Positions 5,385 to 12,096 of a stretch of DNA of 12,096 bases are shown here, one piece after another. Position 1 is the first letter of the stretch, and every line of letters begins with the position of its first letter. The translations under genes and the position numbers were made by a program. The notes below the pieces were generated by a model. The model worked only from the letters and a program-made list of their open reading frames with translations, ran no database searches and was not told where the DNA came from. Source of the stretch: Saprospiraceae bacterium (GTDB lineage: Bacteria > Bacteroidota > Bacteroidia > Chitinophagales > Saprospiraceae); the NCBI GenBank assembly GCA_027031145.1, contig JALVEG010000167.1, forward strand, positions 1-12,096, in the 5' to 3' direction.

Positions 5385-7298
5385 TCATTTGGATTTTGAA
5401 AAAACTAAAGACTTCTTGCTTATTTTTAATAATTTATTAATGAATGTTTTGAATTCTTTATATTCGGAAGCTTTATATTTACCCTTGTTGACGATAATTT
5501 GTCTTTTCACAATTACAGAATCATCCGATTCTTGATATTCAATTGAGTATTTACCAAATTTTGTCTCCGATTTAATAATTTTTACAGATGAATTAAGTTT
5601 ATAGCCTTGAGAAATATTGATTTTGACAGAATCTTCCAATTCAAAAGCTCTTCTGACATAAATATTGTGCTTTCTTGATTTTTTTGTCAGTTTTTCAAAA
5701 TCAGGATTGTTTAGCACAAAAGGCTTTAAAATAAGATTGTTACCTGTAGTTTTCGCTAATTTTTTGACTTTCATTTTTACCTTATAACTGCCTTTAGGAA
5801 TAATTTCATTAGTAAACGGCTTTATTTCAAAGTCCAAAATCGTAAAATTACTTAAAGGTAAATTGTCATACAGCCATTTTTTCTGTTTATCTTTTCCTTT
5901 ATCTGTTATCCCCCAGTATCCGTTGCGTTCGATGGCCAAACCGGTCATTTTATCGGACAATAACATTATTGCATCGCCAGTGCTATCTAAATCAATCTCG
6001 ACGGAAACACTATTTTTATTTTCCTCAGCTTTATATATTTTTGATCTTATCAATTCGCCACCTGAATTTTTTATCATCAGTACATTTCTATCATCGGTAA
6101 AACTACCGGAATAACCGTAAGGAGTTATCTGTGATGTACATTCAAGCCAAATAGTATCATTTTCCAATGGTATAGTCAAAAAGGCATGATTGAAATGTGC
6201 ATTTGGAAAATCACCGGAAATTCGATTTGTACCGCTACCTGCTTTCACTAAAGTATAAAACGACTCTACTCCGGCCAAATCCAACATTGATTTGGTATAA
6301 AAAGTCAATGCTTTGCAATCTCCGTATTTTTTATCATGCACAAATGATGTTTTCATCGGTTTCCAACCTCCTATTCCCAGTTGTATGCTTGCGTAATGGA
6401 CATTATCTTGAAGAAATTTATATATTTTCCTGATTTTATCTATTTTGGAATCTGTATTTTTTACAAGAGATTTTATTTGATGTTTTTGTTCGGGGGTGAA
6501 ATTATTTTGAGATTTATTAAGTAAATTGACCCATTTTGCAAAAGAAGTCCAAGTCTTCATTTTCCCTTCATAATTTTCAACTTTAAATTCCTTTGGTGCC
6601 AGGACAACTTCCGGCAGGTAATCTTCCAATATATTGTTGAAAGGTTCAAATTCAACATAGTTACGGTTTTTTATCGACCACTTGTATATGGTTTCCATAT
6701 TATTTTTGATTATCTCCGGTTTGTCTATATTGAAAAGTTTGTACCTCAAGTTATTTCCCATTTTATCAACAACGGTTAAATTAGCATTAAGGATACTTTG
6801 AAATTCATCGGAAACGGGATTCCAAACAGGATATAACAATGAATTACCGGATTTTACTTTGTATGAAAATTCTACTCTGAAAGGTGGAGTCACATCCGGA
6901 ACTATAAAAAACTTTAAACCCTGATCTGCTGCAACACCGGTATAAGCCATTGAGAATTTGGCAAAATCTTTAGCGTTGTGTTTTTTTATAAGTTTATTGT
7001 TTTTATCATAAATTTTAACTTTCAGCTTTGAAATTTTATTGAATTCATCATACATAACACCCAAGTATTCCGGGATGTGATTTGATTTTTTCAATACAAC
7101 AAAATCGGTTTTCACTTCGGTAACCGTTTTGCTTTTGCTTTCAATAGTGAAGGTATAATCCTCATTCAACAATATAAAATGACTTTTTTTAAGCAATGAA
7201 TCAGGTATGTTATCCAGAATATCTTGAGAAAAAACATTTCCATTAAAAAAGATGATTATTGTGTATAATAAAATATATCCAATCTTGTTTTTTAACAT
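5385..7298 (-). CDS. Secreted DUF3857/transglutaminase-like protein, active type
   Basis: A 637-residue exported protein. Residues 1-25 are a signal peptide (basic start, hydrophobic run, then NVFSQ). A beta-rich DUF3857 domain follows (about 50-220), then a transglutaminase-like cysteine-protease fold (about 275-400), then a C-terminal beta-rich DUF3858-like region. The catalytic Cys is in KYGDCKALTFY (Cys328) and the His in HFNHAFLTI (His371). The third member lies in IWLECTSQITPYG, where Glu386 or a nearby residue takes the place of the usual Asp; this WLECTSQ form is common in Bacteroidota relatives. It probably acts in the periplasm or at the outer membrane on peptide or amide bonds, but the substrate is unknown. 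It starts 4 bp after the stop of its paralogue, which argues for coupled translation and perhaps a shared complex. Confidence 0.85.
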   Translation of the reverse strand: MLKNKIGYILLYTIIIFFNGNVFSQDILDNIPDSLLKKSHFILLNEDYTFTIESKSKTVTEVKTDFVVLKKSNHIPEYLGVMYDEFNKISKLKVKIYDKNNKLIKKHNAKDFAKFSMAYTGVAADQGLKFFIVPDVTPPFRVEFSYKVKSGNSLLYPVWNPVSDEFQSILNANLTVVDKMGNNLRYKLFNIDKPEIIKNNMETIYKWSIKNRNYVEFEPFNNILEDYLPEVVLAPKEFKVENYEGKMKTWTSFAKWVNLLNKSQNNFTPEQKHQIKSLVKNTDSKIDKIRKIYKFLQDNVHYASIQLGIGGWKPMKTSFVHDKKYGDCKALTFYTKSMLDLAGVESFYTLVKAGSGTNRISGDFPNAHFNHAFLTIPLENDTIWLECTSQITPYGYSGSFTDDRNVLMIKNSGGELIRSKIYKAEENKNSVSVEIDLDSTGDAIMLLSDKMTGLAIERNGYWGITDKGKDKQKKWLYDNLPLSNFTILDFEIKPFTNEIIPKGSYKVKMKVKKLAKTTGNNLILKPFVLNNPDFEKLTKKSRKHNIYVRRAFELEDSVKINISQGYKLNSSVKIIKSETKFGKYSIEYQESDDSVIVKRQIIVNKGKYKASEYKEFKTFINKLLKISKKSLVFSKSK

Positions 7299-7302
7299 AA
7301 TC

Positions 7303-9231
7303 CTACTGTTTCTTTAATACTATTGCACTATTATTGGATGAAGTTATTTTTTCAAAGAAAGTTTTTACAATATTATATTCTGTTGGTGCAAACATTGTCT
7401 TTTTGAATCTAAGTTTATTTATAAATACTGCTTTTTGGGGTGTTTTACTTGCAATATACAAATAATTGATACTATTATCTTCGGTTTTAAGCTGAATATT
7501 TCCCGGTATTTCAACATCATATCCTTTGGGAGTCTCCATGTTGAAAACCATATTGTAGTCTTGTTTAAAAATAAAATCCATTGCCGAATTCCTTTTTTCC
7601 CTTTTGAAAGGATTTTCTTTGTCAACATACATTGGAAAAGGATCGATCAATATCAAATCTTCATCTTCTATTTCTTTTTTAAACTTAAGTTTTACTCTAA
7701 ATATTTTGGAATTGTTAGAATCTTCAAAACTAAGATTTTCTATTTCCCAATCAGATAACAATTCCCTGAAATGTTTTTCGAGTCCTCCGTTTTCATAAGT
7801 TGAATTTATATCATAAGCATAATAGTCTTTAAATTGAATCAAAGCATTATTGACAATAGAATCATTCCTGATTTTAGAATTATATAGAATCGATACTGTT
7901 TTAAAAGCATCTTTTGTCAAATCAATCCATCTGCCGCCTTTTTTATCTACGAGCCATCCTTTGTTGTTGATACATTCTTTGCGAATCAATCCCGGAGGTG
8001 TATCCAAAGTAGCATCACAAAGTATTTCCTTACCATCAATTTCCACTAATGCTATCACATAATTAAAACTCCATTTATCCGGATAAACCGGATTTGGTAT
8101 TCCCTTATCTCTTGTTCTTAAAATAACCGGAAATACCTTAAGTCCGTGATATTTCAAAGCAGCTATAAAAGTCAAATTGATATCTGCTATATCTCCTTCT
8201 TTTTTCTTGTATAAAGTACCACCGGAAATTTCGCTTAAGAAATGATAATGTTTATTCCAGTTAGTATTATTTTGTATTTTTTTCAAAATAAACTCCAGTT
8301 TTTCATAATCGGATTTGCCTGATAATTCCTTTTTCCATTTTTTGGAAAATCTTCCTTTTGAAAGGCGTTTCCCGAACATAAAGTCCTTGGCAAGATTCTC
8401 ATTTAATTTTTCATACGTTGTTCCTATATCTATATTATATCCATAATCCGAATTGATATACACCAAATTAAATTCAATTCTGGAAAGGGCATTTGTACTG
8501 TTTCCCATGTATGGTTCTTCTTCAAGTGGTGTAATATTTTTCATTGTAAACTCCTTTCCTGTTTCATTCACGGAATAGTCTGACACATGCATTGTTCTAT
8601 ATTTATCTTTGGTTTCTTTAGGAAAATAATTCCCATAATTATTAACCTGATATTTCAATAATTCCGGTACAGCATACCAGAAATTGCTATATTTCACAGG
8701 TATTTTGTCTTGAAAATACCAAGTCTTAAGTGAACCCAGCATGCGAGAAGTCAATTTATATTTTATCTCTATTACAGAACCCTTTTTGACATTGGGCATA
8801 ACAAAACTCAATTCTTGTCGATAATCGTTTAACTCATTATAATACTTTTCTTTTTTGGTCAATTTTGTTCTTGTGATTTTGTTCCCTTCCAAGTTGTATG
8901 TATATGCTTTAAAACCACTTATTTTATCTTCAAAACGTTTAACTTTGCCCTTGTAATATCTTATTTTCCTGTTTGCATATTTCTTTCCTGCTTTAGTCAA
9001 AATTTTAATTCTTTGATGCATTTCAAATTGATATATAAAGCCCATAGTATTATTATATTCAATTCTGACATTTCCTATATTGAATAAAACCACTGCATCG
9101 GCATTAGAATAAAATTCACAGGAATCCATCAATAATTCCTCTTTTGATACATCTCCGAATTTGTATGATATGTCTTGGGAAATAATTAAAAAAGGAGAAA
9201 AAAGGATAAGAAAAATACTAATATATTTCAT
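7303..9231 (-). CDS. Secreted DUF3857/transglutaminase-like paralogue lacking Cys and His
   Basis: An exported protein of 642 residues from the ATG at 9231. A TTG two codons upstream (9237) would add only Met-Thr; I prefer the ATG because MKYISIFLILFSPFLIISQ forms a normal signal peptide. It has the DUF3857, transglutaminase-like and C-terminal beta layout of the neighbouring protein. The catalytic positions have diverged (numbered from the TTG): where the paralogue has YGDCKAL this one reads EGDIADINLTF (Ile350 in the Cys place), and where it has FNHAFL this one reads FNYVIAL (Tyr393 in the His place). The Asp in LCDATLDTPPG (Asp408) remains. It therefore looks like a non-catalytic, binding or scaffold version. 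It is the first gene of the leftward unit, directly behind a strong promoter match. Confidence 0.82.
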   Translation of the reverse strand: MKYISIFLILFSPFLIISQDISYKFGDVSKEELLMDSCEFYSNADAVVLFNIGNVRIEYNNTMGFIYQFEMHQRIKILTKAGKKYANRKIRYYKGKVKRFEDKISGFKAYTYNLEGNKITRTKLTKKEKYYNELNDYRQELSFVMPNVKKGSVIEIKYKLTSRMLGSLKTWYFQDKIPVKYSNFWYAVPELLKYQVNNYGNYFPKETKDKYRTMHVSDYSVNETGKEFTMKNITPLEEEPYMGNSTNALSRIEFNLVYINSDYGYNIDIGTTYEKLNENLAKDFMFGKRLSKGRFSKKWKKELSGKSDYEKLEFILKKIQNNTNWNKHYHFLSEISGGTLYKKKEGDIADINLTFIAALKYHGLKVFPVILRTRDKGIPNPVYPDKWSFNYVIALVEIDGKEILCDATLDTPPGLIRKECINNKGWLVDKKGGRWIDLTKDAFKTVSILYNSKIRNDSIVNNALIQFKDYYAYDINSTYENGGLEKHFRELLSDWEIENLSFEDSNNSKIFRVKLKFKKEIEDEDLILIDPFPMYVDKENPFKREKRNSAMDFIFKQDYNMVFNMETPKGYDVEIPGNIQLKTEDNSINYLYIASKTPQKAVFINKLRFKKTMFAPTEYNIVKTFFEKITSSNNSAIVLKKQ

Positions 9232-9250
9232 AGTCAATAGTTTAGAAGCC

Positions 9251-9282
9251 CAAAGCTAATGAAAACACTTATTTTTTACAAA
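9251..9282 (-). promoter_or_regulatory. Bacteroidota-type promoter for the transglutaminase-like operon
   Basis: Read leftward, TTTG (9282-9279) is followed by a 20-bp spacer and TAGCTTTG (9258-9251), an exact match to the -33 TTTG and -7 TAnnTTTG elements of the primary Bacteroidota sigma factor. Initiation a few bases further on leaves a leader of only about 15 nt before the ATG at 9231, with no Shine-Dalgarno sequence. This is the best promoter in the window. Confidence 0.6.
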
Positions 9283-9315
9283 TTTGAGAAAATGTTTTTA
9301 ATAAAAGAAATTTGC

Positions 9316-9348
9316 TTTAACTACTCATGTATGGTGCTTATGAAATGA
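9316..9348. repeat. Degenerate arm of the ACTCAGGT repeat family
   Basis: The stretch TTTAACTACTCATGTATGG and the following GCTTATGAAATGA match the left arm of the 2445-2520 element, including its inner GAAATGAAAA segment, with several substitutions. The adjacent DNA keeps a hairpin remnant (AATGA-AAAGAA-TCATT) and a perfect palindrome CGATGCATCG (9361-9370), but no opposing right arm is found. It appears to be a decayed copy. Confidence 0.6.
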
Positions 9349-9390
9349 AAAGAATCATTCCGATGCATCGAAATTTTCGAATAATACTTA

Positions 9391-9418
9391 TTTGTAACTA
9401 CTCTGGTAGAATCATTTT
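9391..9418. repeat. Solo arm of the ACTCAGGT repeat family, direct orientation
   Basis: This 28-bp stretch (TTTGTAACTACTC, then TGGTAGAATCATTTT) matches the reverse complement of the right arm at 2700-2732 with one difference in the shared part (CTCTGG for CTCAGG). It points the same way as the degenerate arm 75 bp upstream, so the two are direct rather than inverted copies. The DNA from 9419 to 9516 is AT-rich, and I see no confident promoter for the META-domain gene in it. Confidence 0.7.
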
Positions 9419-9516
9419 AATTATCACAAACCTTTATTTAAAAATATTCGTTTATAATAATAGTGCATTGCGCAAGAGTATTTTATTTTTAATAAAAACT
9501 TTTAAAATTCCATATT

Positions 9517-9945
9517 ATGAAAACTTCAACTAAACATTCAATCCCTATTTTTTTCTTAATGATAATCATATCCTCTATTGCATTTTTGTCTTGTGAAAAA
9601 GAGGTAAATGAAGAAAATTTATTTGATAAAAAATGGATTTTAACCGAAATAGAAACAGATACCGCTGATATACTGCCGGTGAAAGAAATATTTATTGAAT
9701 TCAGTGATTCTACAATTACAGGCAAAGGAGGTTGCAATGGTTATTGGATAAATGATTATATACTGGACGGTAATGAATTCAATGTAAATAGTATTATCAG
9801 CACAGATATTTATTGCGGTAAACAAATAAGCGGTATTGAAGAAACATACTTTAAAGTTTTACGATCTGCCGAAAAAATAAAGATCGTCGGAACCAAACTT
9901 AAAATCAAAGGAGAATTAGGCAAATTGAAATATAAGAAAGAATAA
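9517..9945 (+). CDS. META-domain lipoprotein
   Basis: A 142-residue probable lipoprotein. The N-terminus is basic, then a hydrophobic stretch (IPIFFLMIIISSIAFLSC) ends at Cys26, followed by EKE, as in many Bacteroidota surface lipoproteins; the lipobox is slightly unusual, with Phe at -3. The mature part is one META domain (HslJ/DUF306 family): KKWILTEI (38-45), the diagnostic GKGGCNGYW (69-77), then ISTDIYCG (94-101) with the paired Cys, ending in strands that read LKIKGELGKLKY. META proteins are linked to envelope stress or heat shock in some bacteria, but no enzymatic activity is established. Cys72 (GGCN) and Cys100 (IYCG) may form a disulfide. It is transcribed away from the transglutaminase-like operon and is separated by 222 bp from the FHA-protease gene, so it is probably its own unit. 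Confidence 0.82.
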   Translation: MKTSTKHSIPIFFLMIIISSIAFLSCEKEVNEENLFDKKWILTEIETDTADILPVKEIFIEFSDSTITGKGGCNGYWINDYILDGNEFNVNSIISTDIYCGKQISGIEETYFKVLRSAEKIKIVGTKLKIKGELGKLKYKKE

Positions 9946-10026
9946 TTCGGGTTAATAAATAAATTTTCAAAACCTCCAAATTTGAAATTTTCAAAAATAA
10001 AACATTCTTATCTTTTTATATGTTAA

Positions 10027-10088
10027 TTTCACCTTGGAAATTGAGCCTTTCACCATTGAAAATCCATACTTCACCCTATACCATTGAA
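10027..10088. promoter_or_regulatory. TTTCACC direct-repeat array with 21-bp spacing, possible operator
   Basis: TTTCACC occurs at 10027-10033 and 10048-10054, and CTTCACC at 10069-10075, each start exactly 21 bp after the last, so all face the same side of the helix. The two-turn spacing and the extended ACCTTGGAA (10031), ACCATTGAA (10052) and ACCATTGAA (10080) resemble sites of response regulators that bind direct repeats, such as the LytTR type, though the usual G of that motif is missing. The array lies 80-140 bp before the FHA-protease start, just upstream of the candidate promoter. Confidence 0.45.
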
Positions 10089-10112
10089 AAAACTTGATTT
10101 TACATAGCTCTG
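10084..10112 (+). promoter_or_regulatory. Possible promoter for FHA-protease and kinase
   Basis: TTG at 10084-10086, an 18-bp spacer and TAGCTCTG at 10105-10112 match the Bacteroidota -7 element TAnnTTTG at seven of eight positions. An alternative pair is TTG at 10094-10096 with TAAATTGC at 10118-10125. Either would give a leader of about 40-50 nt and would place the 21-bp repeat array where an activator commonly binds. Confidence 0.3.
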
Positions 10113-10167
10113 TAATGTAAATTGCAATCGAATTATTAAAAAATCTAATTAACAAAAAATCAATGGT

Positions 10168-11835
10168 ATGAAAACTTCAAAAAAACTTTCATCAATAAGA
10201 ATTGTAATTCGTCATATTTCGGGTTCAAAAACCAATCAGATAGACGAATTTCCACTGGATCATTTTAAAGAGATAACATTTGGAAGAGCCCTATCCAATG
10301 ATTTGTCATTTGATCCCGAGATAGACGATGTAGTAAGTCGTGAGCATGGTAAAGTCACAATTGACAGCCTGGAACCAATGCATATAACGATGCATGATCT
10401 CGGTTCAAAAAACGGTATTTACATAAACGGAGAAAAAATAGAAAACAGCATGGAATTGTTTCCCGGTGATGTGGTTAAACTTGGAATAAACGGTCCTGAA
10501 TTTCAATTTGATGTATTTCCAAAACAAAAGAATTATATGAAGAAAACCAAAGTTATGGAAACAATGTCACCACCTCCAAAACCAACCAAAGTAAGTGAAT
10601 CCATGCCTATAGAAAAAGAACCGGTAAAAGTAGAAAAAAGAGGTGTAGGAAAAGAAACAGTTGAAAAAATAGTGATTCAATCGCAGAAAAAAACAAGGAC
10701 GATATGGTTGTCAGCAATAGCTGTGGGACTAGTATTACTCATCGGGATAGGTTATGTATTTTGGCCGGAAACTCCGGAAGTGGAAGTACCGAAATTGCCT
10801 GAAAAATACAACAAAATGACCCCTGCCGAGATAGCTGAAGCAAATTCGGACAAAGTTGTTTATATCGAAGCCGGTTGGAAAATGACTTATACCGTTACAG
10901 GAGAGGATGTATATCATTTGTATCTGAAAGATGGAAAAACATATCATGCTGCATTCTTACTAATGCCCGATGGTAGTATTGAACCGTGGCTTGTTAAATC
11001 ATCAGACAGTTACAAAACACCACAGAGTCAACTTATCGGAGGTTTACATACTGGTTCGGGTTTTGTTGTATCCGAAGAGGGATTTATTTTGACAAACAGA
11101 CATGTTGCAGCTTCGTGGATGACTTCTTACAATTTTCCAAGAGAAGCATTTCCCGGAATTCTTTATAAAATTGAAAAAGGGAAACCTGTAAAGACAAAAT
11201 ACAAGGTACAACCTCAAGATGTTTTCCAATGGGTACCTATCAATGCAAAATTCTTTGGTAGAGGTTATGCTTCAGCAAAAATTTTGGAAGGGAAAAACAT
11301 GTATCTTGATGTTACTTTCAATGGAAATGATCTTAGAATTCCGGCTACGGTTGCCAGAATCTCAAACAAACATGATGTATCTATGATAAAAGTGGAACTA
11401 CCGGAATCTCTACCCAAAGTAAGACTTAAAGATCGCCATGCAGATTTGAAAGCCGGAGAACAGGTTGTGGTAATGGGATACCCTGCTGTTTCACCTGATG
11501 AATATATCAAACAAAATTCGCAAGATGTATTTAATAGAAATCCTCATTGGATAAAAGTACCGACAGTCACGGTAACTAATGGAAACATAAGCAAAGTTAT
11601 AAATGGCAATAATAAAATGAATTCAAACAAATATTTCAGTTCTTTTGGAGATGTATATCAACTCACTATCAATGCTACCGGAGGTGGAAATAGCGGTGGA
11701 CCCATGTTTGATGCCGACGGCAATGTGATAGGAATATATTTTGCAGGCAGACAGGACTATAACGGAACAAAAATATCATTTGCCGTGCCTATTAAGTATG
11801 GAATAGAGTTGATGGGTACTAAGAAAATATTATAA
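10168..11835 (+). CDS. FHA domain-transmembrane-HtrA-like serine protease
   Basis: A 555-residue single-pass membrane protein. Residues about 12-116 are an FHA phosphothreonine-binding domain with its key residues present: GR (39-40), SREH (57-60), LGSKNGIYING (78-88). A flexible, charged linker (117-175) follows, with two TKVxExM motifs. A transmembrane helix spans 179-199, preceded by KKTR, which by the positive-inside rule puts FHA in the cytoplasm and the rest outside. The C-terminal trypsin-like S1C domain (about 225-555) has TGSGFVVSEEGFILTNRHVA with His312, SNKHDVSMIKVE with Asp403 and GGGNSGGPMFD with Ser509, so the triad is complete and the enzyme is probably active. No PDZ domain is seen; there are insertions between His and Asp and before Ser. 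A Ser/Thr kinase gene follows after 46 bp on the same strand, suggesting that phosphorylation inside regulates proteolysis outside. Confidence 0.88.
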   Translation: MKTSKKLSSIRIVIRHISGSKTNQIDEFPLDHFKEITFGRALSNDLSFDPEIDDVVSREHGKVTIDSLEPMHITMHDLGSKNGIYINGEKIENSMELFPGDVVKLGINGPEFQFDVFPKQKNYMKKTKVMETMSPPPKPTKVSESMPIEKEPVKVEKRGVGKETVEKIVIQSQKKTRTIWLSAIAVGLVLLIGIGYVFWPETPEVEVPKLPEKYNKMTPAEIAEANSDKVVYIEAGWKMTYTVTGEDVYHLYLKDGKTYHAAFLLMPDGSIEPWLVKSSDSYKTPQSQLIGGLHTGSGFVVSEEGFILTNRHVAASWMTSYNFPREAFPGILYKIEKGKPVKTKYKVQPQDVFQWVPINAKFFGRGYASAKILEGKNMYLDVTFNGNDLRIPATVARISNKHDVSMIKVELPESLPKVRLKDRHADLKAGEQVVVMGYPAVSPDEYIKQNSQDVFNRNPHWIKVPTVTVTNGNISKVINGNNKMNSNKYFSSFGDVYQLTINATGGGNSGGPMFDADGNVIGIYFAGRQDYNGTKISFAVPIKYGIELMGTKKIL

Positions 11836-11881
11836 CAAACAGAAATTAACTTTATATTTCTAAAAATAACAAACTTTATTC

Positions 11882-12096
11882 GTGAAAGACGATTATTTAC
11901 ATAAAGTGATTTCCGGATACAAACTGATCGATTTGCTTGGTTGCGGTGGTATGGGTGTTGTATATAGAGCCGTCCACCTGCAATCAGGCAAAGTCGTAGC
12001 AATAAAAATATTGCAACAAAATTCTTTGAAAGACAGATTTATCAATGAAGCAAAATTGCATTCGGAATTGAAACATCCAAATATAGTTGAAATGTA
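11882..12096 (+). CDS. Ser/Thr protein kinase, N-terminal part (runs off window)
   Basis: The first 71 residues of a Hanks-type (eukaryotic-like) kinase, cut by the window edge. After KVISGYKLIDLLG comes the glycine-rich loop GCGGMGVVY (20-28), then the ATP-anchoring Lys in VVAIKIL (Lys42) and the helix C Glu in INEAKLHSELKHPNIVEM (Glu56). The catalytic HRD and DFG motifs lie beyond the edge, so activity cannot be judged. The start is taken as GTG at 11882: an in-frame TAA lies at 11867-11869, no ATG occurs between it and the GTG, and the first in-frame ATG is inside the glycine loop. It follows the FHA-protease gene by 46 bp with no terminator, so the two are probably one transcript and the kinase is the natural candidate to phosphorylate that protein or its ligands. 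Confidence 0.88.
   Translation, partial: MKDDYLHKVISGYKLIDLLGCGGMGVVYRAVHLQSGKVVAIKILQQNSLKDRFINEAKLHSELKHPNIVEM

Noticed and set aside
7435..7798. Overlapping plus-strand open frames opposite the inactive transglutaminase-like gene.
   Set aside because: They are antisense shadows of a long, family-supported gene and are rich in Phe, Ile and Ser from A/T-rich codons.
9235..9237. TTG at 9237 as the start of the first transglutaminase-like gene.
   Set aside because: It adds only Met-Thr before an ATG that opens a standard signal peptide; the ATG at 9231 is the simpler start, though TTG is not excluded.
9327..9533. A 68-codon open frame on the plus strand between the divergent genes.
   Set aside because: It spans both repeat arms, shares its CNYSGRIIL peptide with another frame through the repeat at 2711-2730, overlaps the META gene start and resembles no protein.
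10027..10088. The three TTTCACC repeats considered as a CRISPR array.
   Set aside because: The repeat is only 7-10 bp with 14-bp gaps, there are no cas genes, and the spacing is two helix turns.

Overview
The window looks like a piece of an AT-rich Bacteroidota chromosome. The signs are the gene families (paired DUF3857/transglutaminase-like secreted proteins, a FemAB-like GNAT protein, a DNA polymerase III delta' next to a PSP1/RicT-like protein), the near absence of Shine-Dalgarno sequences, a well-formed Bacteroidota-type promoter (TTTG, 20 bp, TAGCTTTG), and short intergenic hairpins around CTCC/GGAG cores. The genus cannot be read from this sequence. A superoxide reductase suggests an anaerobic or microaerobic life. 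I see no phage genes, transposase, tRNA, rRNA or CRISPR array.

Layout. 1-267: intergenic DNA with a truncated arm of a dispersed repeat and a separate hairpin element. 268-2321 (+): FemAB/GNAT-like acetyltransferase (TTG start), then after 2 bp the DNA polymerase III delta' subunit. 2322-2750: a 429-bp gap holding two inverted-repeat elements of one family, the second a 190-bp imperfect hairpin ending 18 bp before the next gene. 2751-4456 (+): RicT/PSP1 Fe-S protein with a basic tail, then superoxide reductase. 4468-4547: hairpin between convergent genes. 4624-9231 (-): a three-gene unit read leftward from a good promoter at 9251-9282: an inactive-looking transglutaminase-like protein, a second one with Cys and His intact, and an NAD(P)H-hydrate epimerase. 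9232-9516: promoter DNA with two more copies of the dispersed repeat. 9517-9945 (+): META-domain lipoprotein. 9946-10167: gap with a 21-bp-spaced TTTCACC array. 10168-12096 (+): a membrane protein with a cytoplasmic FHA domain and an extracytoplasmic HtrA-like protease, then the start of a Ser/Thr protein kinase that runs off the window.

How the genes work together. holB-ricT adjacency is an old synteny also seen in Firmicutes; here repeats sit between the two genes and a superoxide reductase follows, which fits a link between Fe-S proteins and oxygen stress but does not prove it. The most system-like locus is the FHA-membrane-protease protein with its adjacent kinase. It could form a phosphothreonine relay in which the kinase controls a protease on the other side of the membrane, and an array of direct repeats just upstream may be its operator. 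The second theme is a family of hairpin repeats (arm core TAACTACTCAGGTAGAATCATTTTGA) present at four places in 12 kb.
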